Positions 6,838-14,372 of a stretch of DNA of 36,056 nucleotides are shown here, piece by piece. Position 1 is the first letter of the stretch; each line of letters starts with the position of its first letter. The position numbers and the translations under genes were made by a program. The notes below the pieces were generated by a model. It saw only the letters and a list, made by a program, of their open reading frames with translations. It had not been told where the DNA came from and searched no databases. Source of the DNA: an uncultured Spartobacteria bacterium (GTDB lineage Bacteria > Verrucomicrobiota > Verrucomicrobiia > Chthoniobacterales > Chthoniobacteraceae); NCBI GenBank assembly GCA_903901425.1, contig CAIURC010000079.1, positions 1-36,056 of the forward strand, written 5' to 3'.

Positions 6838-8706
6838 ATGAAAACGCCTTGGCGCTCCTTTACAGGAGCGTTTCCTACCGCCGTGGCCTTGGCCGCGGCT
6901 TGCCCTCAACTCCCTGCTGCCGAGGAACCGGCCGTGCTTCCCCCCACCGTGGTGAGCAGCACGCGCTCCCCTCTGGAGGCCGATCGCTCGCCGTCCTCGG
7001 CCACCGTGGTCGATGCCGACCAAATCCAGAACCAACAGTTCCGCCAAGTCACGGATGCGCTCAGGACCGTGCCCGGACTTCACATGGTACAAACCGGGAG
7101 CCCGGGACAGTTGACCACCTCGTTCATGCGCGGGCTTTCCGGGGACGCGGTCCAGGTGCTCCTGGATGGTGTTCCGATCAACCAGGGGCTCGCCGGGTTG
7201 TTCAATTTCGCCGACTTGTCCACCGAGAACCTCGACCGGATCGAGGTGGTGCGCGGCGCGCAAAGCGCCGTGTACGGACCTCGCGCGGGGGGCGGTGTGA
7301 TCCAGTTGTTCACCCGGCGCGGCGGCGCGGTACCCGAGACCCGCGCTTTTTTTGAGGCGGGCAGTTTTGGAACGTTCCGGGAACGGCTGACGAGTTCCGG
7401 CCAAGCGGGCCCGCTCGATTACTCGCTGGGGATGCAGCGTCTGGACAGCACGGGCGACCGTCAGAATAGCGAGTACCGGCTCACCAGCAGCCTTCTCAAT
7501 GTGGGGCTAACTCCCGCCAAAGGGGTGCGCCTCTTCACCATTGCCTCCTACTCGCTGGCTGACACCGGCAACCCCGGATCGCTGAGTGCCCAGCGTCCGG
7601 TGGACAACCTGCTCACCGAACGGTGGCTGATCGCCCCGGGCGTGGAGTGGCAGGCCACAGAAAACTGGCGGCACAAACTGGTCACCAACTACGACGAGGA
7701 ACGGCAGGTTTCGGCACCCAATCAGGACGGTTTCGTGGGGGACACGCGGGCTGCATTCAAGCGCTATCAGTTGGATTACCAGAACGAACTTGCAGTGACC
7801 GAGTGGGCGCGCCTGACCACCGGCGTTTTCTACAGCCGTGTGGAGGCCGAACAGGAACAGCCCCAGATCCTTTCCGGACCGGTTCTGATCGGGGATCGCA
7901 CGGAAAACCAGGCGGTGTTCGCCCAGCTCCAGGTGGAGCCGTGGGAGGATCTGCTCCTCGTGGCGGGCGGACGGTACGATCATTTCAGCCAGTTCGGGGA
8001 CATCTCAACTTACAGAGCCGGGGCCAGCTACAAGCTGCCCTGGACCGGCACCATGCTCCGCACCAATGCCGCCAGCGGATTCATTCCGCCCAGCTCCCAG
8101 GACAAAATCTACGGAAACAATTTCATGCTCGATCCCAATGAAACCCGGAGTTTCGACGCGGGAATCGAGCAGCCGTTCTGGTCGGGCAAAGTCCGGCTGG
8201 GGGCCAATTATTTCCGGAACCTGATGAGCAACCTAGTGGGGTTTGACGGCGAGTTCAGGACCTTCAATCTGGGCGCTGCCGAGGCGAGAGGCGTGGAGGT
8301 GTTCCTCAATTCGCAGCCGGTCGACGGTCTGACTCTGGCGGCGTCCTATACCTATCTGGATACCGAGAAGACCTCGGCCCGGGATATCCAGCAGCCACAG
8401 GGGGCCCGGCTTGCCCGGCGTCCCAGAAACGAGCTTCAGGCTTCGGTGGACTATGTCTGGTGGAAGAAGCTGCGTACCGGAATTGGGGTGCGGCATGCGA
8501 ATGGACGCGAGGAACTCCGGTTTGCGGGTCCCAACTTTGACATTGAGGATTACACCGTGTTCCGTTGCTGGGCCGAGTACGCGATCGACCAGCACTGTGC
8601 CGTATTCGGCCGGATCGAGAACCTGACGGACGAGCAGTACGCCGAGGTGTTTGGCTACCCGAACCAGGGGCGCGGCTTTTATGCCGGGCTGCAGCTGCAG
8701 TTCTGA
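6838..8706 (+). CDS. BtuB-like TonB-dependent outer membrane receptor
   Basis: A 622-residue outer membrane receptor, close in size to BtuB, that probably imports cobalamin with energy from TonB-ExbBD. A signal peptide runs to about residue 27 (ending QLPAAE). A TonB-box-like stretch, PTVVSSTRSP, follows. The plug domain covers about residues 35-150: TVVDADQIQ, VTDALRTVPGLHMV, SFMRGLSGDAVQVLLDGVPINQG, and IEVVRGAQSAVYGPRAGGGVIQLFTRRG. The remainder is a beta-barrel ending in the aromatic-terminated strand GFYAGLQLQF, as outer membrane proteins require. The open frame begins much further 5' (6592), but that stretch contains the riboswitch, and the ATG at 6838 gives the signal peptide. The B12 substrate is inferred mainly from the riboswitch. 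A strong terminator follows. Confidence 0.9.
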   Translation: MKTPWRSFTGAFPTAVALAAACPQLPAAEEPAVLPPTVVSSTRSPLEADRSPSSATVVDADQIQNQQFRQVTDALRTVPGLHMVQTGSPGQLTTSFMRGLSGDAVQVLLDGVPINQGLAGLFNFADLSTENLDRIEVVRGAQSAVYGPRAGGGVIQLFTRRGGAVPETRAFFEAGSFGTFRERLTSSGQAGPLDYSLGMQRLDSTGDRQNSEYRLTSSLLNVGLTPAKGVRLFTIASYSLADTGNPGSLSAQRPVDNLLTERWLIAPGVEWQATENWRHKLVTNYDEERQVSAPNQDGFVGDTRAAFKRYQLDYQNELAVTEWARLTTGVFYSRVEAEQEQPQILSGPVLIGDRTENQAVFAQLQVEPWEDLLLVAGGRYDHFSQFGDISTYRAGASYKLPWTGTMLRTNAASGFIPPSSQDKIYGNNFMLDPNETRSFDAGIEQPFWSGKVRLGANYFRNLMSNLVGFDGEFRTFNLGAAEARGVEVFLNSQPVDGLTLAASYTYLDTEKTSARDIQQPQGARLARRPRNELQASVDYVWWKKLRTGIGVRHANGREELRFAGPNFDIEDYTVFRCWAEYAIDQHCAVFGRIENLTDEQYAEVFGYPNQGRGFYAGLQLQF

Positions 8707-8883
8707 GCAGTGACGGCGAACCCTCGGGCTTCGGTGAAGGCCGGAACTCATAACTGGCCTGCGGAAGCGTTTGGCAAGCCTTTGGATCCTGCCTGAAGCG
8801 CGCCTCCCTAGAGGCCGGCGGTCAAACCCAAAGCGCCGGTCAAATCCGACGGAAAAGCGTCTGATCCGGGATTCGCAAACGAC

Positions 8884-8923
8884 AAAAAAGAAGGCGGGGG
8901 AACAATCCCCCGCCTTCTTTTTT
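8884..8923. terminator. Bidirectional terminator with perfect 17-bp stem
   Basis: Left arm 8884-8900 (A6-GAAGGCGGGGG) pairs without mismatch with right arm 8907-8923, loop AACAAT. The T6 tract on either strand makes it a bidirectional intrinsic terminator between the plus-strand receptor and minus-strand dapL. The rest of the 8707-9009 gap shows only a short degenerate direct repeat (GCCGGCGGTCAAACCC / GCGCCGGTCAAATCC near 8813-8848). Confidence 0.9.
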
Positions 8924-9009
8924 GGTAAAAATCAGGGGCCTGAATCCTCTCGGGATCCAATCCAGCACCCCGGTATACGTCAAAATGACGAGGCTTCAGG
9001 CGGCATCCG

Positions 9010-10248
9010 TTACCAGCGGATGGCTTGGATTCTGCGGCCGACCTCCTCGACGTTGGCGCGGCTGTTGAATGCGCTGATCCGGAAATAGCCCTCGCCGGCG
9101 GAACCAAATCCGCTGCCGGGCGTGATGACGACATTGGCTTCCTGGAGCATCCGGTCGAACATCTGCCAGCTGGTGGTCTGGGCGGGGGTTTTGACCCAGA
9201 GATAAGGGGCGTTGGTGCCGCCCCAGACCTTCAGACCGGCTGCGAGCGCAGCTTCGCGGAGCACGGCGGCGTTCCCCATGTAATGCTCGATCAGGGCGCG
9301 CACTTCCTGTTTGCCCTGGGCGGAGTAGAGGGCTTCTGCGCCCTTCTGCACCACATAGCTGACCCCGTTGAACTTGGTACTCATCCGGCGGTTCCAGAGC
9401 GGGTGCAGGGGAAGTTGTTCGCCGGTGCTGGTTGTGGCCATCAGCGATTTTGGCACCACGGTGAAAGCGCACCGGGTTCCGGTAAATCCGCCGTTCTTGG
9501 AGAAACTCCGGAATTCGATCGCGCACTCTCGTGCCCCGGGGATCTCGTAGATGGAATGGGGGATGGCTGGGTCATGGATGTAGGCCTCGTAGGCGGCGTC
9601 AAAGAGAAGCAGGCTGCGGTGTTTGAGGGCGTAGGCGACCCAGGCTTCGAGTTGGGCCCGGGTTGCGACGGAACCGGTGGGGTTGTTGGGGAAACACAGG
9701 TAGACCACATCCGCCTTTTCAGCGGGCACGTCGGCCACGAACCCGTTGGATTCCGTGCACGGCAGGTAAAGAAGACCGGAGAACGCCCCGGAATCGTCGG
9801 CCTGGCCGGTGTGCCCGGCCATCACGTTGGTGTCGACATAGACCGGATAAACCGGGTCCATCACGGCAATCCGGTTCTGGCTGCCGAGGATGTCCAGAAT
9901 GTTGCCGCAGTCGCACTTGGACCCGTCCGAAACAAAAATTTCGTCGTCGGCCACATCCAAGCCGTGCGCCCGGTAATCGTTTTCCGCAATCGCGTGCCGG
10001 AGAAACTCGTAGCCCTGCTCAGGGCCGTACCCGCGGAAGGATTCGCGCCGGCCCATTTCATCAATGGCGGCGTGCATGGCAGACCGGACCGAATCCGGGA
10101 GGGGCTCGGTGACGTCTCCAATCCCGCAGCGGATCAGGCGTTTGGCTGCTTCCGGATTGGAATTGCAGAAGGCGGTGACGCGGCGGCCGATTTCGGGAAA
10201 GAGATAGCCCGCGCGCAGCTTCAGATAGTTCTCGTTGAGGAAAGCCAT
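9010..10248 (-). CDS. dapL: LL-diaminopimelate aminotransferase
   Basis: A 412-residue PLP enzyme of fold type I that converts tetrahydrodipicolinate directly to LL-diaminopimelate with glutamate as amino donor, giving precursors for lysine and peptidoglycan. Diagnostic stretches are the N-terminus [28 protein letters not shown], the substrate-side loop [52 protein letters not shown], and [15 protein letters not shown], in which Lys251 binds PLP. The C-terminal [20 protein letters not shown] carries the carboxylate-binding Arg. Length matches the family (about 410). It stands alone, divergent from rluD with a 104-bp gap. The DapL shortcut is known in plants, Chlamydiae and Verrucomicrobiota, consistent with the proposed host. 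No Shine-Dalgarno is visible. Confidence 0.93.
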   Translation of the reverse strand: MAFLNENYLKLRAGYLFPEIGRRVTAFCNSNPEAAKRLIRCGIGDVTEPLPDSVRSAMHAAIDEMGRRESFRGYGPEQGYEFLRHAIAENDYRAHGLDVADDEIFVSDGSKCDCGNILDILGSQNRIAVMDPVYPVYVDTNVMAGHTGQADDSGAFSGLLYLPCTESNGFVADVPAEKADVVYLCFPNNPTGSVATRAQLEAWVAYALKHRSLLLFDAAYEAYIHDPAIPHSIYEIPGARECAIEFRSFSKNGGFTGTRCAFTVVPKSLMATTSTGEQLPLHPLWNRRMSTKFNGVSYVVQKGAEALYSAQGKQEVRALIEHYMGNAAVLREAALAAGLKVWGGTNAPYLWVKTPAQTTSWQMFDRMLQEANVVITPGSGFGSAGEGYFRISAFNSRANVEEVGRRIQAIRW

Positions 10249-10352
10249 AGGGGGGCAGTTTCTAGATCGGAAAGCCAGTGCGGGGCAAATCCAGAACGAA
10301 CCTTTCTTTCGGGCTTAACCCGGGCCCGAATCGGGGCTAGGGAATCGCTGGA

Positions 10353-11285
10353 ATGGACTCAGGCGAACTTAGCGCGGAATGGTTTGGAGCCGGGGAGGAA
10401 GATCACGGCGTCCGGTTGGACCACTTTTTGGCCAGCCGCGTTCCCAGACTTTCCCGGGCACGTCTCCAGGCCCTGATCCGCTCAGGCGATGTCCGCCTCA
10501 ACACAAGGGAAGCCAAACCCAACACCCGATTGAAGTCCGGAGACCAGATCGAACTCCGGGAGCCGCCCCCGGTCCAGACCGAGACTTTGCCGGAAGCAAT
10601 TCCATTGGAAATCCTCTACGAGGATGCCGACCTGATTGTGGTGAACAAGGCGCCCGGCATGGTGGTGCATCCGGCTGCGGGGAATTGGGCCGGGACCCTG
10701 GTCAACGCGTTGCTGCATCACTGCGGGGCGCTTTCGTCGGTGGGCGGCGAACAGCGGCCGGGAATTGTCCACCGGCTGGACAAGGACACCAGCGGGTGCC
10801 TGGTGGCTGCCAAGAACGACCTCAGTCACCGGAGCCTCGCCCGGCAGTTTGCAGGTCGCGAGGTGCAGAAAATCTATCTCGCGATTGCCGCCGGCGAGTT
10901 CGCAAAAAAATCTGGTACTGTGGAGGCCCGGATCGGGCGACATCCCGTGGACCGCAAACGAATGACGGTGCTTCCCGAAGGCAGCGGACGCTCAGCGCGG
11001 ACCGACTGGCGCGTTCTGGGCCGGGCTGGCGGGGGAACCTTGGTGGAGTGCACGCTCCACACCGGGCGGACCCACCAGATCCGGGTGCATCTCCGACACA
11101 TCGGCCACGGCCTGCTCGGAGACGAGGTGTACGGACGCCGGGCCGGGTACGCCCGTCAGATGCTGCACGCCTGGAAACTGGGGTTTACCCATCCCCGGAC
11201 CGGGGAACGGATCGGTTTGGTGTCGCCAATCCCGGCCGATTTCCGCGAGGCTGGGGTTCCGGCGGAACCGGGAGACACACGATGA
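10353..11285 (+). CDS. rluD: RluD-like 23S rRNA pseudouridine synthase
   Basis: A 310-residue RluA-family pseudouridine synthase. An S4 RNA-binding domain spans about residues 18-80 (VRLDHFLASRVPRLSRARLQ, LIRSGDVRLN). The catalytic domain follows, beginning with the LEILYEDADLIVVNKAPGMVVHP strand region. The active-site motif HRLDKDTSG carries the nucleophile Asp143. Later motifs are RQFAGREVQKIYLA, HTGRTHQIRVHL and GDEVYG. The combination fits RluD, which modifies helix 69 of 23S rRNA, but related paralogues cannot be excluded without alignment. The stop codon overlaps the next start as ATGA (11282-11285), so the glycosylase gene is probably translationally coupled. Confidence 0.9.
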   Translation: MDSGELSAEWFGAGEEDHGVRLDHFLASRVPRLSRARLQALIRSGDVRLNTREAKPNTRLKSGDQIELREPPPVQTETLPEAIPLEILYEDADLIVVNKAPGMVVHPAAGNWAGTLVNALLHHCGALSSVGGEQRPGIVHRLDKDTSGCLVAAKNDLSHRSLARQFAGREVQKIYLAIAAGEFAKKSGTVEARIGRHPVDRKRMTVLPEGSGRSARTDWRVLGRAGGGTLVECTLHTGRTHQIRVHLRHIGHGLLGDEVYGRRAGYARQMLHAWKLGFTHPRTGERIGLVSPIPADFREAGVPAEPGDTR

Positions 11286-12211
11286 ACCAGTTTGAACAGG
11301 CGGCAGGGCAGTTGCGGGATTTTTTGCGGGAAAAACAGGCCAGCGGTCAGGACCTGCACTGTTCTCGGGAATCGCTGGAGCGGTTCCGCGCGGCACTTGC
11401 GGCGCGCGGTGGAACGGAGCCGACTCAGCCGGCGCCGCTGGCGAAGGGGACCCGGGAAACCCGCCAGGCGGAACCCGTGCCGCAACCGGTCCCGACGGCC
11501 GTGCCGGTCCAAGTGGCGCCGGTTGCGCCGGTTGCGCCGGTTGCGCCGGTTGCGCCGGTTGCGCCGGTGGGTTCGGGTCTGGGGGTGGAGGAACGGCGGG
11601 CAAGGCTGGATGTTTTGCGGGAGAAGGTCAGTGGGTGCCAGAAATGCGCGCATCTGGTGGCGGCCCGGACGCAGGTGGTTTTTGGTGTGGGGGATCCGTG
11701 TGCGGAACTGATGTTTGTCGGGGAAGCGCCCGGGGAGGACGAGGATTTGCAGGGTGAGCCGTTTGTCGGCAAGGCGGGCCAGTTGTTGACCAAGATCATT
11801 GAGACCATGGGGTTCTCCCGGGAAACGATCTACATCGCCAATGTGCTGAAATGCCGGCCAGACATGCCTGCTGGCGAGAGCGGAAACCGGAAACCCCGGG
11901 CGGGCGAAATGGCCACGTGTCTGCCGTATTTGCGCGAGCAGATTACGGTGATTCGGCCGCGGGTCTTGGTGGCTTTGGGGGCCACGGCAATGGAAGGGCT
12001 AATCGGTGAAACCCAGCCCATGGCGCGGCTGCGAGGCCGGTGGCATGAGTTTGAGGGAATCCCGCTGATGGCGACCTATCATCCGGCGTATCTGCTGAGG
12101 AACCAGAGTTTGGGGGAAAAGCGGAAGGTCTGGGAGGACATGCTTCTGGTTCTGGAGCGGTTGGGGCGTCCGATTACGGAAAAGCAGCAGGGATATTTTC
12201 TGAGCCGTTGA
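11282..12211 (+). CDS. Family 4 uracil-DNA glycosylase with VAP-repeat linker
   Basis: A 309-residue protein with a family 4 (UDGa) uracil-DNA glycosylase domain from about residue 105, which would excise uracil from DNA. The iron-sulfur cysteines are visible as Cys119-x2-Cys122, Cys191 and Cys213. Active-site motif 1 is FVGEAPGEDEDLQGEPFVGKAG and motif 2 is MATYHPAYLLR. The gap Cys191-x21-Cys213 is longer than the roughly 15 residues recalled for thermophilic members, owing to a Gly/Arg/Pro-rich insert. The first ~105 residues are an extra N-terminus: a helix (MNQFEQAAGQLRDFLREKQ), a Pro/Ala-rich linker and six VAP tripeptides. This helix-linker-UDG architecture is frequent among annotated bacterial family 4 proteins. 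An open frame runs 5' through rluD, but the ATGA overlap fixes this start. Confidence 0.9.
   Translation: MNQFEQAAGQLRDFLREKQASGQDLHCSRESLERFRAALAARGGTEPTQPAPLAKGTRETRQAEPVPQPVPTAVPVQVAPVAPVAPVAPVAPVAPVGSGLGVEERRARLDVLREKVSGCQKCAHLVAARTQVVFGVGDPCAELMFVGEAPGEDEDLQGEPFVGKAGQLLTKIIETMGFSRETIYIANVLKCRPDMPAGESGNRKPRAGEMATCLPYLREQITVIRPRVLVALGATAMEGLIGETQPMARLRGRWHEFEGIPLMATYHPAYLLRNQSLGEKRKVWEDMLLVLERLGRPITEKQQGYFLSR
11513..11566 (+). repeat. 9-bp tandem array encoding (VAP)6
   Basis: Five perfect copies of GTTGCGCCG (11522-11566) preceded by one variant copy, GTGGCGCCG (11513-11521). The repeat is in register with the glycosylase codons, so it yields Val-Ala-Pro six times in the linker between the N-terminal helix and the catalytic domain. 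Copy-number change would alter linker length without shifting frame. The unit is unrelated to the GTCCAT-type units elsewhere in the window. Confidence 0.95.
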
Positions 12212-12350
12212 CGGCGGGAGTCGCTGCGCGGGGTGGGAGATTCTCCCGCCAGAGATCCAAAAAAACGGCTCACCCGTTTCTATTTTTGGGGAGGGGCGTC
12301 TGTGGTTTGAGTGGCATCTTGCGGGAGGCCCCAGGGCATCCACAGCATCC

Positions 12351-12404
12351 ATAGAGTCCATAGAGTCCATAGAGTCCATAGAGTCCATAGAGTCCATAGA
12401 GTCC
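12351..12404 (+). repeat. 9-bp tandem array ATAGAGTCC x6, intergenic
   Basis: Six perfect copies of ATAGAGTCC (as a rotation, GTCCATAGA), preceded by degenerate GCATCC-type copies at 12337-12350 and ending in GTCCATGG. It lies in the 288-bp gap (12212-12499) after the glycosylase gene, about 95 bases before the next start codon. The same gap holds a hairpin, GGCGGGAG (12213-12220) with CTCCCGCC (12243-12250), without a T run. No promoter was convincing. On the minus strand one frame would read (MDS)n, but no gene structure supports this. Confidence 0.93.
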
Positions 12405-12499
12405 ATGGCCAGTGGCGTGGTGAGGCCATGTGCCGGGATCAATCCCCGATGCCGGTTTTAGAGCGAGCAAAGCAGGGGGCAAAAAAGGAGGAGAAAAAA

Positions 12500-13330
12500 A
12501 TGAGCAGGAGGAAGGGGTGGCAGGGGTGTTGGGCGGGGTGTATCCTAGGGATCTTTAGCCATGGGGGCCTCCATGGTGGACTCCAGGGGGCTGGATACGG
12601 GCCGCCCGGATTTTGGGGCCCGGGGCTGGGGCTCTTCACAGGATTTTTTCCCGGCGATGATCGTGGCACGCGCTGCGCTGGCCCTGAGGATCGTGGCCGG
12701 CTCGGTCGGCGCACCGGGCTCAAGGATGGGCTGAAGGCCGGGCCGGAGGCCGAGCTGGAGGGGAGCCGGGTTGAGCAGCCGGCCCCAAAGGCTCCCAAGG
12801 ACTCCAAGGACTCCAAGGACTCCAAGGACTCCAAGGACTCCAAGGACTCCAAGGACTCCAAGGACTCCAAGGACTCCAAGGACTCCAAGGACTCCATGCA
12901 CCGGGTGGTGGCTTATCTGGAATTGCCCGGGACGCGGGAACGGTACGTGATCACCGCGGGGGCGCAGGTGGTTCGGATCACCGGGGCGGGGGAGTTGAGC
13001 GTGGTGGGCGTGGTGACCGATCCCGGCGACAGCCCGTTTCTCTGCCTGATCCGGACGGCCACCCTGGTGCTTGGGGTGTGGTCCGATGGCAGGCTGGTGG
13101 ATACCGCCAGCGGGGTTCTGCTCGGCCGAGTGGTGGCGGTGGGCGGCCCCGGGACCCCGCCGCCGTGCACCCCCTTGGAGGGGGAAGGGGCGCGGGGAGG
13201 GTCAGGGGAAAAGGACGGCGAACAGTGGCGGTCCCCGGATCCGCAGCCGGGGGTGGGCGGCGGCTGGGTGAAGGAGAAAGCGTGTCCCGGATTTTTCCCG
13301 GGGTTGGTCCGGGGGTTGTTCCGGGGATAA
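12500..13330 (+). CDS. Unrecognised protein with central (DSK)10 tract
   Basis: Not recognised. The 276-residue frame starts at an ATG with a strong Shine-Dalgarno (GGAGGAG at 12487-12493, 6-base spacing). Three parts are visible. Residues 1-100 are Gly/Pro-rich with a moderately hydrophobic start (GCWAGCILGIFSHGGL), not a clear signal peptide. Residues 101-130 are ten exact Asp-Ser-Lys tripeptides. Residues 133-220 (HRVVAYLELPGTRERYVITAGAQ onward) look like a folded beta-rich domain with alternating hydrophobic strands and GC-biased third positions. The Gly/Pro-rich end is low complexity. The domain could instead start at the ATG at 12896, right after the repeat. The Gly/Pro-rich flanks may be fortuitous open frame in GC-rich DNA; the 133-220 segment is the best supported. 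Confidence 0.5.
   Translation: MSRRKGWQGCWAGCILGIFSHGGLHGGLQGAGYGPPGFWGPGLGLFTGFFPGDDRGTRCAGPEDRGRLGRRTGLKDGLKAGPEAELEGSRVEQPAPKAPKDSKDSKDSKDSKDSKDSKDSKDSKDSKDSKDSMHRVVAYLELPGTRERYVITAGAQVVRITGAGELSVVGVVTDPGDSPFLCLIRTATLVLGVWSDGRLVDTASGVLLGRVVAVGGPGTPPPCTPLEGEGARGGSGEKDGEQWRSPDPQPGVGGGWVKEKACPGFFPGLVRGLFRG
12800..12889 (+). repeat. 9-bp tandem array encoding (DSK)10
   Basis: Ten perfect copies of GACTCCAAG, in codon register as Asp-Ser-Lys, with an extra GACTCC at the 3' end leading into ATGCAC. On the minus strand the unit rotates to GTCCTTGGA, close to the GTCCAT core of other arrays in the window. The absence of any mismatch over 90 bp implies recent expansion or active homogenisation. 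Confidence 0.96.
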
Positions 13331-13357
13331 ACGGCCGCGTGCGGGCAGGACCTGGGT

Positions 13358-14224
13358 TTATTTCCCGGCCTTGGACCAGTGGGATCTCGCGAACTCGATG
13401 CTTTCGCGGACCTGCGGGACGTTGTCCTTCCAGTCGTTCTCGTGTTCGATGGAGATGTGGCCGTTGAAGTTCTGGGCCTTGAGTTCAGCCATGCAGGCGG
13501 GGACATCCACGACCCCCTTGCCGGCAGGAACCACGACGCCCTGTTTGCCGGGCTCGGATTTGTCCTTGAGGTGGACGCTCACCACGCGGCCCTTGAGGAT
13601 GCGGAGGCATTCGACGGGTTTGAGTTCGGAGGTGCACCAGTGACCGAGATCGGCGCATGCGCCGACGCGCGAGTCGCGGCTTTCCACGACGCCCCGGATG
13701 TAGAGCGGGTGCCAGACCTTGTAATCCGGGCGGGACATGGAGCCGCCGTGTTCGTGGAAGGCGACCTTGATGTCGAACTCGATGGCGGCTTTTTCCCATT
13801 CGGCGACCAGCTCAGCGGATTCAGTGCAGACCGAGTAGAGTTCGAGTTTTTTGGCGAACTCCATGATCTTCCGGATGTCATCCGCGTTTTTGGCGGCAAC
13901 GACCCCGTAGTTGACGGGGCGGATGCCCAGGCGGGCGCACTCGGCCTTCAGGGCTTGGATGACTTCGTCAGACGCGTTGTGGTTGGTGGTCTCGGTTTTT
14001 GGGGAGTCGGGCCGGAGCCGCTGTCCCGGAAACAGTTCGATGACGGTGCCGCCGGCTTCCTTGGTTTTTGCGATGGCTTCAAACGCGCTGAATTCCTTGA
14101 AAGTGTAGGCTTGGCAACCGATGGCGAGGCCGTCCTTGTAGCATTCCGCAGGGATGGGGGCGGCACAGAGCGGTTGGATTGCGAAGACGGCGGCGAGGAG
14201 CGTGGTAGAAAGGAGGTGACGCAT
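13358..14224 (-). CDS. Secreted TIM-barrel sugar isomerase/epimerase-like protein
   Basis: A 288-residue protein of the xylose isomerase-like/AP endonuclease 2 TIM-barrel superfamily, with a signal peptide (MRHLLSTTLLAAVFAIQPLCAA). Barrel motifs include AIGCQAYTFKEFSAFEAI, GGTVIELFPGQ, VAFHEHGG, ACADLGHWCTSELKP, RVVSVHLKDKSEPGK and GHISIEHENDW; the His, Asp and Glu residues in these segments fit a divalent-metal site. Homologues with signal peptides are common near sulfatase, DUF1501 and oxidoreductase genes in PVC bacteria, and are presumed to act on sugars outside the cytoplasm. The substrate is unknown. It lies 148 bases after the DUF1501 gene on the same strand and may be the last gene of that set. 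The minus-strand sequence before the ATG is pyrimidine-rich, with no Shine-Dalgarno. Confidence 0.85.
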   Translation of the reverse strand: MRHLLSTTLLAAVFAIQPLCAAPIPAECYKDGLAIGCQAYTFKEFSAFEAIAKTKEAGGTVIELFPGQRLRPDSPKTETTNHNASDEVIQALKAECARLGIRPVNYGVVAAKNADDIRKIMEFAKKLELYSVCTESAELVAEWEKAAIEFDIKVAFHEHGGSMSRPDYKVWHPLYIRGVVESRDSRVGACADLGHWCTSELKPVECLRILKGRVVSVHLKDKSEPGKQGVVVPAGKGVVDVPACMAELKAQNFNGHISIEHENDWKDNVPQVRESIEFARSHWSKAGK

Positions 14225-14372
14225 AAGGAGGAGGGTTGAGGGGAAGGATTCAGCGGGGATTCAGCGGGGACTGAGAAGCGCTACCTCTCCCGCCTACTGC
14301 CCGTGGTCGGTGAGGTCAAGCCTTGTGAGAGGCCGGGAGTGGGCCCGGAGCGGGCCGGGAGAGGATCTGCAG

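Noticed and set aside
11999-12442. A minus-strand gene with an (MDS)n tract
   Set aside because: It overlaps the end of the glycosylase gene, has no Shine-Dalgarno or domain, and is open only because of the 9-bp array.
12351-12889. A CRISPR array
   Set aside because: The repeats are 9 bp and directly adjacent, with no unique spacers and no cas genes.
14210-14219. A perfect plus-strand Shine-Dalgarno, AAGGAGGTGA
   Set aside because: No plus-strand start codon or gene follows. It lies inside the signal peptide codons of the minus-strand TIM-barrel gene.
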